Assembly: GCF_036010485.1 (NCBI RefSeq)
Contig: NZ_CP108568.1
Coordinates: forward strand, 4,161,001 to 4,225,000
From: Streptomyces sp. NBC_01198
Lineage (GTDB): Bacteria > Actinomycetota > Actinomycetes > Streptomycetales > Streptomycetaceae
Direction: 5' to 3'
Length of the DNA: 64,000 bases
The translations under genes and the position numbers were made by a program. Shown here piece after piece: positions 49,443-58,397 of this stretch (its first letter is position 1; each line of letters starts with the position of its first letter). The notes beneath the pieces are model-generated. The model worked only from the letters and a program-made list of their open reading frames with translations. It was not told the origin of the DNA and did no database searches.

Positions 49443-50915
49443 ATGGCCAACCGACGCCACTGGATGGCGGGGACGGGTGTCGGAGTCGCCACGGCCGCTC
49501 TGCTGATGACCGGCCTGACGACCACCGCCCTCGGCTCCGCCTTCACCGGCGCCCGCAGCCCGTTCGGCGCCGCCTCGGCCCACCCCGGCACCCTGACCGT
49601 CCCGTACATGGGCGCCTTCACCGACTCGGGCTCCGAGGGCGTCGAGCACATCGCCGAGCTGGAGGACTGGCTCGGCGGCACCCCGATGCGCGTCGGCCAC
49701 ACCTACCTGCCCGGTGACAGCTGGCAGGGCATCGAGGGCGACCAGGACCTGCTGCAGCCCTGGGCGGACTGGCGGCGGGCGGACCCGAGCCGGCTGTTCG
49801 TGCTCAACGTGCCGATGCAGGCGCGCAACGAGGACCACCTCGGCGACAGCCAGGTCCGCTCGCTGATCCAGCAGGGCGCGAGCGGCGCCTTCGACGAGCA
49901 CTTCACCCGGCTGGCGCAGCACCTGGTGGAGCTGGGCGTGCCCGACACCGTGATCGTGCTCGGCTGGGAGATGAACGGCACCACCTACTCGCACCGCTGC
50001 GCCCCCGACCCGGCGGACTGGAAGACGTACTGGAACCGCGTCGTCACCGCGATGCGGTCGGTGCCCGGCCAGAAGTTCCGCTTCGACTTCGCGCCCAGCC
50101 GCGGCACCGACGACATCCCGTGGACCGAGTGCTATCCCGGCGACGACACGGTCGACGTCATCGGCATGGACTCCTACGACCAGCCGCCGGGCGAGCCCTT
50201 CTACGAGCAGGTCACCGAACCGTACGGGCTCCAGGCGCAGGTCGACTTCGCGGACCGGCACGGCAAGGAGGTCTCCTACCCGGAGTGGGGCCTGTTCAGG
50301 AACGGCGACGACCCGGACTACGTCGCCCTGATGCTGCGCTGGATGAGCGACCACAACGCGCTCTACCAGACCATCACCGACTACTGCCCGCACGGCGTGT
50401 GGCAGTGCACGGACAATCCGATGTCGTCGAGGGTCTTCCGCGCGATGCTCTACGCCCGCAATACGCAGCCCGAACCGCTGCCCGAGCCGACGGAGTCGGC
50501 AAAGCCGACGCCCATCGCGACGCCGACACTTACGGTGACGCCTTCGGTGACGCTGGCACCCGCCGTGACGCCGAGCCCTTCGGTGACGCTGGCACCCGCC
50601 GTGACGCCGACACCCTCGGTCACGCCGACGCCCACCGTGACCCCGACGCCTTCCGTGACGCCCAGCCCGGTCGGTTCCGCGCCGACGACCGTGCCGCACC
50701 CTCCGGCCCCGTCCGCCCCGCCCGTGGCGCCGCCCGGGGCAGCGCCCGTACCGAAGCCGCTGGCCACTGTCGAGGCGTGCCTGCCGCTCGAACTGAGCGA
50801 CGACATGAAGAAGCAGTACGAGAGCGGTCAGATGTGCTTCCACCTCACGCCCAAGGCGGCGCCCAAGGCGACGAAGCCGCCGGCCACACCGGGGGTGCCC
50901 AAGAAGACGGCGTGA
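49443..50915 (+). CDS. Secreted GH26-like glycoside hydrolase with Pro/Thr linker and C-terminal domain
   Basis: The protein has 490 residues. Signal peptide about 1-45. The catalytic domain (about 50-335) has VIVLGWEMNGTTYSHRC with the presumed acid/base Glu, RFDFAPSRG, DVIGMDSYD and KEVSYPEWGL with the presumed nucleophile Glu, as in beta-mannanase family GH26. A linker of TPSVT repeats (about 350-420, 36-bp DNA repeat) leads to a Cys-containing C-terminal segment (EACLPLELSDDMKKQYESGQMCFHL). It is divergent from mel and convergent with the polysaccharide operon. It may trim the polysaccharide made there. Confidence 0.85.
   Translation: MANRRHWMAGTGVGVATAALLMTGLTTTALGSAFTGARSPFGAASAHPGTLTVPYMGAFTDSGSEGVEHIAELEDWLGGTPMRVGHTYLPGDSWQGIEGDQDLLQPWADWRRADPSRLFVLNVPMQARNEDHLGDSQVRSLIQQGASGAFDEHFTRLAQHLVELGVPDTVIVLGWEMNGTTYSHRCAPDPADWKTYWNRVVTAMRSVPGQKFRFDFAPSRGTDDIPWTECYPGDDTVDVIGMDSYDQPPGEPFYEQVTEPYGLQAQVDFADRHGKEVSYPEWGLFRNGDDPDYVALMLRWMSDHNALYQTITDYCPHGVWQCTDNPMSSRVFRAMLYARNTQPEPLPEPTESAKPTPIATPTLTVTPSVTLAPAVTPSPSVTLAPAVTPTPSVTPTPTVTPTPSVTPSPVGSAPTTVPHPPAPSAPPVAPPGAAPVPKPLATVEACLPLELSDDMKKQYESGQMCFHLTPKAAPKATKPPATPGVPKKTA
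50541..50612. repeat. 36-bp direct repeat in the GH26 linker
   Basis: Two almost identical 36-nt units, starting at about 50541 and 50577, encode the VTLAPAVTPSPS-type linker. Copy-number change would keep the frame. Confidence 0.7.
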
Positions 50916-50931
50916 CGCAGCCGGCGGCAGG

Positions 50932-52083
50932 TCACGCCCGGCGCGCCCGCAGGTCGTTCAGGCGGGCGCGCCAGGCCCGCAGGGCGGGCAGCCGGGCCGC
51001 GGCGGTGCGGCGGGCGCGGACGGCGGCGACGTTCAGCGCGTGGCGGGCGTAGAGCAGCGGCCCGAGCGGGCGGTTGGCCAGCAGCAGCCGGTGGTTGGGC
51101 AGATGCTCGGGCTTCCAGTGGAATTTGTGCGGCTCCGCGCCGCGCAGCAGTGTCAGCACCGGCCGCCCGCCGCCCGCCGCGTGGCGTACGCCGTGCCGCA
51201 TCAGCAGCGTCGTGACGTCGACCTTCGTGCCGCGCAGGTCCGGGTGGGCGCCGTAGAGGTAGCCGCCGGCCAGGGCGGGCGACAGGACGGTCAGGTTCGC
51301 CGCGACCACCGCGCCGCCGACGCTGAACTCGGTGACCACCGCGTCGCCCGCCGCCACCATCGCGGCCGCCGCGCGCGTCAGGTGCTGGGCGAAGCGCGGC
51401 CGCACGTGTTCCGGGGTCACCCCGCGGCCCTGCCACTGCATATGGTGCAGCCGCAGCATGGTGGCGACCGCGTCGCCCACCTCGTGCGCGGGGACGTCCC
51501 GCTCCAGCACCCCGGCCGCGTCCAGCTTGCGCAGGTCGGACCTGATGCGCTGCCCGCGCGAGCTGCCGACCCGGGCGATCAGGCCGTCCATCGGCAGGCC
51601 GGGCAGTTCCAGGCACACCGAGTCGGCCGCCCGCCGCTTCGGGCCGCGCCAGGCCTCGTACAGCGCGTGGGCCGCGCCGCCGGCCCGTACCTCGCGCAGG
51701 TCGACCACCGCTCCCCTGGCGGCCCGCCGCAGGCCCGCGGCGAGGGCGGCGGTCACCTCGCCCGCGGGCAGGGTGTCGGCGGCGACCAGGACGTCGGCGT
51801 AGTCGGTGATCCCGCCGCCGAGCGGCAGCAGCACCGGCAGCGGACGGAAGGTGCGCAGCAACGGCGCCGCACCGACCAATTCGCCCTGGCAGCGGACCAG
51901 GACCACCCGGAGGCGGTCGCGGCGGGTGGCGTAGGACAGCCACCAGGAGTGCAGCCAGGCGTGGCTCTGGAAGGGCGTCGCCTGCGGGCAGCGCCGGTGC
52001 AGGGCCGTCCACTCGTCGGCGAGCGCGGCGAATTCGCGCGGGTCGCGGCAGATGGTGACGGCCAGACCGGCGGGGGGCGTCAC
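50932..52083 (-). CDS. CelD/BcsL-type acetyltransferase-like protein (GNAT fold) of the polysaccharide locus
   Basis: The protein has 383 residues from a GTG at 52083 overlapping the upstream stop (GTGA). It has the FemAB-like double-GNAT layout: TPFQSHAWLHSWWLSYATRRDRLRVVLVRCQGELVGAAPLL (N half) and MQWQGRGVTPEHVRPRFAQHLTRAAAAMV, then GYLYGAHPDLRGTKVDVTTLLMRH (C half). CelD/BcsL-type proteins are tied to cellulose and exopolysaccharide acylation. It is the last gene of the unit. Confidence 0.85.
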   Translation of the reverse strand: MTPPAGLAVTICRDPREFAALADEWTALHRRCPQATPFQSHAWLHSWWLSYATRRDRLRVVLVRCQGELVGAAPLLRTFRPLPVLLPLGGGITDYADVLVAADTLPAGEVTAALAAGLRRAARGAVVDLREVRAGGAAHALYEAWRGPKRRAADSVCLELPGLPMDGLIARVGSSRGQRIRSDLRKLDAAGVLERDVPAHEVGDAVATMLRLHHMQWQGRGVTPEHVRPRFAQHLTRAAAAMVAAGDAVVTEFSVGGAVVAANLTVLSPALAGGYLYGAHPDLRGTKVDVTTLLMRHGVRHAAGGGRPVLTLLRGAEPHKFHWKPEHLPNHRLLLANRPLGPLLYARHALNVAAVRARRTAAARLPALRAWRARLNDLRARRA

Positions 52084-52691
52084 ACGCTCTCCCGGGCGGC
52101 GGGGGCGTGGGCCGGTGCGGGTACGGCCGCCGCGCCGTCGGCGTCCTCGCGCCGGGACGCCGGACGTACCAGCAGCGCCAGCGCGCCCAGCAGCCCGCCC
52201 GCGCTCGCGCCCACCGCGGCGGACAGGGCCGCCGACGGCGAGGCGGGGGAGGCGGGGGCGGAGGCGGGCGAGAAGACCAGCAGGCGCACCCCGGTGCTCG
52301 GCGCGTTGCGGTTGCCGGTCGCGGTGAGGGACCGGGCCACGGCGTTGGCGTAACGGGCCGCGGCAGGCCCGCTCGCCGCCGTACCCGTCACCGAGATCAT
52401 CGGCGCGTCCGGCGAGGTCTGCGCCTGTACGTGCCCGCGCAGGCTGTCGGCCGGGGTCCCGGCGGCCGCCTGGGCCCCCGCGAGCACCGCGGAGCCGGTC
52501 ACCACCCGGCCGTACGCCTGCGCGAAGCCCAGTGCCGTCGGCGAGTCGGCGTGGTCGGGTACGACCATCACGTAGCTGGTCGCGGCATATTGCGGCGCCG
52601 CGGCCAGCCCGTAGCCGAGGCCGGCGGCCAGGCCGATGCCGAGGCCCAGCGGGAGCGGGACCCAGCGGGGTGCCTTCATGCGCGTGCTCAT
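52080..52691 (-). CDS. Wzz/YveK-like polysaccharide co-polymerase (chain length or export)
   Basis: The protein has 203 residues from the ATG at 52691 (ATGA overlap with the upstream GT4 stop). TM1 is about 10-30 (LPLGLGIGLAAGLGYGLAAAPQYAATSYVMVVP), then an outside region with the Wzz-type opening, then TM2 about 155-180 (LSAAVGASAGGLLGALALLV). No tyrosine kinase domain follows, as in the actinobacterial short type. It would set chain length with the Wzy-like protein at 57050. Confidence 0.82.
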   Translation of the reverse strand: MSTRMKAPRWVPLPLGLGIGLAAGLGYGLAAAPQYAATSYVMVVPDHADSPTALGFAQAYGRVVTGSAVLAGAQAAAGTPADSLRGHVQAQTSPDAPMISVTGTAASGPAAARYANAVARSLTATGNRNAPSTGVRLLVFSPASAPASPASPSAALSAAVGASAGGLLGALALLVRPASRREDADGAAAVPAPAHAPAARESV

Positions 52692-53803
52692 TTCTTCCTG
52701 GCGGACGCGAGAGCCGAGGCGTACAGGGCCAGGACGCGGTCCGCGGTGTGGGCGATGTGGTACTGCTCGACGGCCCGCGGCACCGGCAGCCGCACCGGGC
52801 CCGCGCGGCGCTGCCGGCTGATCGCCGCGGCCAGTTCCTCCGGCCCCGCGCCGATCCGGCTCGCGCCGGGCGCGTCGTACGGCGGCAGGTCCTCGATCGC
52901 CGGGCAGGCGGCGTAGAGCACGGGCAGCCCGGCCGCCAGCGCCTCCACCACGGCCAGCCCGAAGGCCTCCTCGGGGCACGGCGACACGAACAGGTCCGCC
53001 GCGGCCAGCACCTCGGGCACGTCCGGCCCGCCGTCCAGGGCGCTCACCACCATGACGCGGTCCGCCGCGCCGAGGCCGGCGGCGAGCCGCAGCAGGTCGC
53101 CGCGCTCCGGGCCCGTGCCGGCGAGCAGCAGATACGTACCGGGGTTCGCGGCGGCCGCGCGCACCAGCAGGTCGAACCGCTTGGCCCGAACGAGGCGGCC
53201 GACGCCGCTCACGACGTAGCCCGCGGGCGGCAGGCCCAGCCGCCCGCGTACCGCCGCGCGTACGGCGGCGTCGTGGCGGAAGCGCGCCGGGTCGATGCCG
53301 TTCGGCACCACCCGGATGCGGTCGTCCGCGACGCCCCAGGCACGGAGGCGGTGCGCGACCGTCGCCGACACCGCGGCGGTGCCCGAGCCCATGCGCTCCG
53401 TCGCGCGGTACAGCGCCCGCGTGCCCGCGCTCAGCGGCCGGCCCTCGATCTGCGAGTCCCCGAGCGAGTGCTCGGTCGCCACCACCGCCCGCACCCCCGC
53501 CAGGCGGGCGGCGACCCTGCCGTACACGCAGGCGCGGTAGAGGTGGGTGTGCACCAGGTCGAACCCCCCCGACCTGATGAGCCGCACCAGCCGCGGCACC
53601 GCGCTCAGGTCCCGATTCCCCGCCATGCCCAAGTGGGTGACCTCTGTGCCGTCCGCCCGGATCCCGTCCGCGACGACCCCCGGATTCGTGAGCGTCACGA
53701 CATGACACTGCGCCGCGTCCCGTGGCAGATGCCGCAACAAGAGCCGCAACTGCTGCTCGGCCCCGCCGATCCCGAGCCCAGTGATGACATGCACGACCTT
53801 CAC
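52688..53803 (-). CDS. GT4-family glycosyltransferase
   Basis: The protein has 371 residues. GT-B fold: MKVVHVITGLGIGGAEQQL (acceptor side), DLVHTHLYRACVYG, VVATEHSLGD, VVPNGIDPARF, VSGVGRLVRAKRFDLLV, and the nucleotide-sugar motif CPEEAFGLAVVEALAAGLPVL (Ex7E). It would add one sugar to the repeat unit. It starts a tight three-gene block, downstream of a 900-nt repeat region. Confidence 0.9.
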   Translation of the reverse strand: MKVVHVITGLGIGGAEQQLRLLLRHLPRDAAQCHVVTLTNPGVVADGIRADGTEVTHLGMAGNRDLSAVPRLVRLIRSGGFDLVHTHLYRACVYGRVAARLAGVRAVVATEHSLGDSQIEGRPLSAGTRALYRATERMGSGTAAVSATVAHRLRAWGVADDRIRVVPNGIDPARFRHDAAVRAAVRGRLGLPPAGYVVSGVGRLVRAKRFDLLVRAAAANPGTYLLLAGTGPERGDLLRLAAGLGAADRVMVVSALDGGPDVPEVLAAADLFVSPCPEEAFGLAVVEALAAGLPVLYAACPAIEDLPPYDAPGASRIGAGPEELAAAISRQRRAGPVRLPVPRAVEQYHIAHTADRVLALYASALASARKK

Positions 53804-54703
53804 CCCTCCTCACCCCCCACCCACGTGCTCCCGCACCTGCCGGTGCGCGGCGGCTTGTCTCGCCCCTGGTGGCGGTTGCGGTCCGTTGCGCCGCAGCGGT
53901 GCGTGGCGGCTTGTGGCGCAGTTCCCCGCGCCCCTGGGTTGGTGCCCGCGAGTTCGCACCTGCCGCTGCACGCTGGCTGCCGACGCAGTCCCCCGCGCCC
54001 CCGGCCGTCCGCCGGCACCGCAGAGGCCCAAAGGACAGTCCGCCCACCCACGGTGCACCGCACCGTGCCCACGGCCTGCGGCCACATCAGGGCCGCGGGG
54101 AACGGCGCGACCGGCCACGACGCACCGCCGCATGACAACGCACCGACCGGGCGCCCCGCCAGAACGCACGGCAGCGTGCCCATGGTCGGACGCCGCAACG
54201 GGGGCGCGGGGAACGGCGCGACCGGCCACGACGCACCGCCGCATGACAACGCACCGACCGGGCGCCCCGCCAGAACGCACGGCAGCGTGCCCATGGTCGG
54301 ACGCCACAACGGGGGCGCGAGGAACTGCGCGATCAGCCACGACGCACCGCTGTGCGACATCGGACCGATGGGGTGTTCGCCCACGGCGGACCGCGGTGTG
54401 CCCACGGGCAGCGGTGACGTCGGGGGCGCGGGGAACTGCGCGACCAGCCACGGCGGACCGTCGGATCGCATCGGACCGATGGGGTGTCCGCCCACGGCGG
54501 ACCGCGGTGTGCCCACGGGCAGCGGCGCCATCAGGGGCGCGGGGAACGGCGCGACCAGCCACGACGCACCGCCGGGCCGCCAAAAACCGCACCTCCCCCC
54601 GCCGGCGGGAGGACCGCCGGCCACCGTGGCCAGGGGCGCCGGGAACGGCGCGAGGAGCCGAGTGGGGGCGGGTGGGGTGCCCATCTGCCCGCCGCGGCAG
54701 CGG
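53804..54703. other. 900-nt gene-free spacer within the polysaccharide locus, filled with repeats
   Basis: The stretch between the deacetylase and GT4 genes contains no supported gene. It holds an inverted GGGGCGCGGGGAACTGCGC core (53916-53936), the 111-bp array, and more single cores near 54644. Long frames on both strands arise because the period is a multiple of three. It may separate two transcription units. Confidence 0.7.
54085..54570. repeat. 111-bp tandem array, five copies
   Basis: The anchor GGGGAAC(T/G)GCGCGA recurs with its AAC at 54101, 54212, 54323, 54434 and 54545: exactly 111 nt apart each time. Units 1-2 are almost identical, 4-5 form a second subtype, and unit 3 is intermediate. 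A sixth anchor at 54644 is 99 nt further. The core is the same as in the inverted repeat at 38 kb. There are no variable spacers, so it is not CRISPR. Confidence 0.88.
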
Positions 54704-55453
54704 CTAGGCATGGAGGGCCCGCAGCCGCTCAAGCGGCACGCGCCCCGCGGGAAAGGCGTGCAGAAGGCGCTTCACGCGCAACCGCGCGGACGAGTCGCGG
54801 TCGCCGACGTAGGTGCGGGGCAGCGCGAAGGTCCCGGCGAGCGCCCCGGGCGCGACCCCGCAGGCGTAGGCGTAACCCGCGGAGCGCACCGCCCGGACGG
54901 CCCGGGAGTCCACCGCGCCGTAGGGGTAGCAGAAGCCCTCGGGCGGCCGCCCGGTGAGCTCGGCGAGCAGCGCCCGGCTCCCGGCGGCCTCGGCGGCGAG
55001 CCGCCCTTCGTCGGCGGAGGTGAGGTCGGTGTGGACCAGCCCGTGCGACCCCACCTCCATCCCGGCGGAGCCGACCGCACGGATCTGCTCGGCGGTGAGC
55101 AGGGGCTTGCGCGGCCCGTCCGCGTCCCACGCGTTGGTGCCGCCGAGGCGCCCGGGCAGGACGAAGACGGTGGCGCGGTGGCCGTGTTCGAGCAACAGCG
55201 GCACGGCGGTGGTGAGGAAGTCGGCGTAACCGTCGTCGAAGGTGAGCCCGACGAGCCGCCGCCCGCGGCCTTCCGAACGGGCCCGGAGGAGTTCGCCGAC
55301 GCCGACGCCGGTGAGGCCGTTCCGCCGCAGCCAGATGAGTTGTTCTGCGAGCCGCTGCGGGCTGACGGTGACGAGGTAGGGGTCGTCACCGCAGTCCGCG
55401 ACGGAGTGGTACATGAGCACCCAGGGGACGGGTGGCGCGGCTTCAGACGGCAT
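54704..55453 (-). CDS. Polysaccharide deacetylase (NodB-like, CE4)
   Basis: The protein has 249 residues from the ATG at 55453, which lies inside the preceding gene's end (11-nt overlap). CE4 motifs: WVLMYHSVAD, LVGLTFDDGYADF (general-base Asp), GMEVGSHGLVHTDLT (HxxxH metal site), EGFCYPYGAVDSRAVRAV. No signal peptide, so it could act on a lipid-linked intermediate in the cytoplasm or be exported otherwise. It would remove N-acetyl groups from amino sugars. Confidence 0.88.
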   Translation of the reverse strand: MPSEAAPPVPWVLMYHSVADCGDDPYLVTVSPQRLAEQLIWLRRNGLTGVGVGELLRARSEGRGRRLVGLTFDDGYADFLTTAVPLLLEHGHRATVFVLPGRLGGTNAWDADGPRKPLLTAEQIRAVGSAGMEVGSHGLVHTDLTSADEGRLAAEAAGSRALLAELTGRPPEGFCYPYGAVDSRAVRAVRSAGYAYACGVAPGALAGTFALPRTYVGDRDSSARLRVKRLLHAFPAGRVPLERLRALHA

Positions 55454-57053
55454 GAGGCAGGCTCCGTACGGGTGCGCCGGCCGCGGCTGCTGCGGCGGCG
55501 AAGGCGAGCGGGACGGTGAGGCAGCAGGCGGCCGCGACGAGGACCGCGGGGCCGGGCAGCAGCCGGGTGGTGCACCACCCGGCACCGGTGGCCGCGGCGG
55601 CGGCGAGGACGTAGGGGCAGACGGCGGCGACGAGGGCGGCCACCCGGACGGGGACGGCGCGGGCGGCCAGCCCCCGCAGCAGGAGGACGGCGGTCAGGCT
55701 GATCCCGGCGGCGTTGCCGGCCGCGATGCCGTACGCGCCCCACGCGCTGACGGCGGCGGTGTCGGCGACGGCGGTCAGGCCCAGGCCGGCGGCCATCGCG
55801 GCGACGGGGTACCAGGTCGGCCGGCCCGCGGAGAAGTACGGCCGGATGAGCGCGCCGACCAGGCTCTGCCCGAGCAGCCCGAGCGCGTAGACCCGCATGA
55901 CGGCGGCGGTCGCGGCGGTGTCGGCCTGGTCGAAGGCGCCGCGCTGGAAGAGCGTCTGGATGATCTGCGGCGCGCAGGCGATGACGTACGCGGTGCCGAG
56001 CAGGACGACGACGCAGGCCAGGGTGAGGTCGCGCTCGACCCGCTGCCTGGCGCGTTCGCGGTCGCCCGCGGCGAGGGCGCGCGCGACGACCGGGAAGGTG
56101 ACGGTGCAGACCATGATCGACAGCGCCATCGGCAACTGCGCCACCTTCTGAGCGTAGTTGAGGTGCGAGATCGCCCCGGCGGGCAGCCCGGCCGCGAAGA
56201 ACCGCTCGACCAGCACCTGCGCCTGCCGCGCGACGGCGAACAGCACGACGGGGACGACGAGGGCCAGCCCGATCGGGACCCGCGCTCGGCGCTGGACGGG
56301 GAACGGACGCGGTGCGCCGGGCGGCGCCGGGTCCGCGAGCGGCGCGGCCTGAACCCCGTCCCCCGCCGCCCCCGGCCGCAAAGCCCGTACGAAGGACGGC
56401 AGTTGGACCAGCACCATGAGCGCGCCCCCCACCGCCACCCCGGCCGCCGCCGACTGGACGCCCCAACGGCCGTGCAGGGCCAGCAGGGTGCTGACGATGC
56501 CGACGTTGTAGGCGACGTAGACGGCGGCCGGCGGGAGGAAGCGGTGGTGGGCGCGCAGGGCGGCGCTGAGGTAGCCGGTGAGGCCGAAGGTGAGGACGGT
56601 GGCGGCGGTCAGCCGGGTGCAGCTGACGGCCAGGCGGGGGTCGGCCAGCCCGGGGGCGAGGAGATGGACGACCAGCGGCGCGGCGGCGCACAGGGCCGCG
56701 GTGGCCGCGGCGAGCAGTGCGGCGAGGCGCGGCAGGGTGCCGCGGACCAGGGCGTTCGTGCCGCCTCTGGCGAGGGCCGCGCTGAAGGCCGGGACGAGCA
56801 GCAGTGCCATCGCGTCCTCGATGAGGACGGTCGCGGCGAGTTCCGGCACCGTCCAGGCGACGAGGAAGGCGTCGCTGCCCGCGCCCGCGCCGAACAGCCG
56901 CGCGATGACCTGGTCCCGCAGCAGGCCGAGTACGGACCCGGCGACACTCAGCCCCGCGGTCAGCGCGGCGGCCCGCGCCACGAAACCGCGCGGCGGCGCC
57001 GCATGGGGCGGGTCCGGGCGCAGCCGCGGCGGCAGGCGTACGAGCTCGGTCAT
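55443..57053 (-). CDS. MurJ/MviN-like lipid-linked oligosaccharide flippase
   Basis: The protein has 536 residues with 13-14 hydrophobic helices. Family features: VAGSVLGLLRDQVIARLFGAGAGSDAFLVAWTVPELAATVLIEDAMALLLVPAF and LNYAQKVAQLPMALSIMVCTVTFPVVAR. The polysaccharide locus context points to a repeat-unit flippase rather than the essential lipid II MurJ. It overlaps the Wzy-like gene (ATGA) upstream. Confidence 0.88.
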   Translation of the reverse strand: MTELVRLPPRLRPDPPHAAPPRGFVARAAALTAGLSVAGSVLGLLRDQVIARLFGAGAGSDAFLVAWTVPELAATVLIEDAMALLLVPAFSAALARGGTNALVRGTLPRLAALLAAATAALCAAAPLVVHLLAPGLADPRLAVSCTRLTAATVLTFGLTGYLSAALRAHHRFLPPAAVYVAYNVGIVSTLLALHGRWGVQSAAAGVAVGGALMVLVQLPSFVRALRPGAAGDGVQAAPLADPAPPGAPRPFPVQRRARVPIGLALVVPVVLFAVARQAQVLVERFFAAGLPAGAISHLNYAQKVAQLPMALSIMVCTVTFPVVARALAAGDRERARQRVERDLTLACVVVLLGTAYVIACAPQIIQTLFQRGAFDQADTAATAAVMRVYALGLLGQSLVGALIRPYFSAGRPTWYPVAAMAAGLGLTAVADTAAVSAWGAYGIAAGNAAGISLTAVLLLRGLAARAVPVRVAALVAAVCPYVLAAAAATGAGWCTTRLLPGPAVLVAAACCLTVPLAFAAAAAAAGAPVRSLPHAV

Positions 57054-58390
57054 CGCGCGCCGCCGTCCTCCGCGTGCAGCGCCCACCACGCGGCGAGGCC
57101 CAGCAGCAGCGCGGTCAGCACGGTCGAGGGGCCGCCGATGTCGGCGTAGAGGAAGTCCACGCACTGCCAGGCGAGCAGCCCGACCGCGGCCATTCCCGGC
57201 CCGAGGCCGGTACGGGCGCGGGCGGCCCGCAGCCGCCGCAGTCCCAGGGCGAGGAAGGCGGCCCAGCCGCCCACCAGCAGGGTGCAGCCGAGCAGGCCCT
57301 GCTCGCTCAGCGCGAGCAGGTACATGTTGTGCGGCGAGAGCAGCGGTTCGCGGGTGAACGCCTGACCGGCGCCCGCCGTGTCGCTCGCCGAGGACAGCGC
57401 GAGGGCGGCGTGCCCGTCGCGCTCGGCGGGGAAGCGCTTGAGGCCGACGCCGGTGACGGGGTGTTCGCGCCACATGCCGAGGGCGGCCGACCACAGGGTG
57501 TACCGGTCGGTGACCGAGGGGTCGGGGGCGTCGGTGACCTGGGTGATGCTGGCGGCGCGCTCGCCGATCATGTGCGAGCCGACACCGAGGCCCCCGACCA
57601 GGACGACGGCGCTCGCGGCCAGCACGCCGAAGATCCGCAGCGCCTGGCGCCGGCCGGCGAGCAGGACCATCGCCGCGCAGGCGAGGCCGGTGGCGATCCA
57701 CGTACCGCGGCTGAAGGACACCGCGAGCGGGACGACGAGCAGCGCGGCGCAGCACAGTGCCGCGGGCCGCAGCCAGGGCGGGGCGCCGCGCTGCGGCGGT
57801 ACGAGGGCGTAGCCGACGGCGATCACCAGCCCGTACGCGACGACCGTCGCCATGCCCATCACATCGGAGGGGCCGAAGGTGCCGACCGCGCGGATGTCCT
57901 CGCCCATGTACGACGCGCCACTGCCGGTGGCGTACTGCCACGTGCCGACGGCGCCCTGGACGAGGGCGAGCAGCACGATCGCGGCGGCGACGACGGCGAA
58001 GTCGTGCCGGTCGCGCAGCAGCAGGACGACAGCGGCGGGCACCGCCACGAACACCTGCACATAGCGCAGGAATCCGGCGAGCCCCGCGCCCGGGTCGAGC
58101 GAGGTGACGGCGGCCGCGGCGAAACCCAGCACGGGCGCGCCCAGCACGGCGGCCGCGGCCGGGGTCAGCGGGCGGGAACGGGCACGCAGCAGCCGGACGG
58201 CGGCGGTCGCGACGAGCACCGCGGAGGCGGCGTCGGCCGGCGTTACCTTGCCCGAGGCGCTGACGTCACCGGTGCTGACCGGCGCGGCCAGCAGCAGCAC
58301 CGTCGCCAGCGCGGGCAGCAGCGGGGCGTGCTGCCGCAGCTCGCGCAGCCGGGGGGAGAGCGGCGGGAGCGCCGCCGTCGCAAGGGCCAT
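57050..58390 (-). CDS. O-antigen ligase/polymerase-like (Wzy/WaaL) membrane protein
   Basis: The protein has 446 residues with about 11 helices and a large outside loop (about 270-345) with the O-antigen ligase pattern: VTDRYTLWSAALGMWREHPVTGVGLKRFP and LLSPHNMYLLALSEQGLLG (His at the conserved place). It would polymerise or ligate flipped repeat units. It is coupled to the flippase gene by ATGA. Confidence 0.88.
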   Translation of the reverse strand: MALATAALPPLSPRLRELRQHAPLLPALATVLLLAAPVSTGDVSASGKVTPADAASAVLVATAAVRLLRARSRPLTPAAAAVLGAPVLGFAAAAVTSLDPGAGLAGFLRYVQVFVAVPAAVVLLLRDRHDFAVVAAAIVLLALVQGAVGTWQYATGSGASYMGEDIRAVGTFGPSDVMGMATVVAYGLVIAVGYALVPPQRGAPPWLRPAALCCAALLVVPLAVSFSRGTWIATGLACAAMVLLAGRRQALRIFGVLAASAVVLVGGLGVGSHMIGERAASITQVTDAPDPSVTDRYTLWSAALGMWREHPVTGVGLKRFPAERDGHAALALSSASDTAGAGQAFTREPLLSPHNMYLLALSEQGLLGCTLLVGGWAAFLALGLRRLRAARARTGLGPGMAAVGLLAWQCVDFLYADIGGPSTVLTALLLGLAAWWALHAEDGGAR

Positions 58391-58397
58391 GGGCTGG

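Noticed and set aside
54085..54570. CRISPR array
   Set aside because: The repeats are adjacent 111-bp units without short repeats plus unique spacers, and no cas gene is present. The same holds for the 90-bp array at 47.4 kb.
52532..55519. A 995-codon plus-strand open frame across the GT4, repeat and deacetylase region
   Set aside because: It is antisense to three well-supported genes and stays open through the gap because the repeat period (111) is a multiple of three. The protein is low-complexity Arg/Pro/Gly without any domain.
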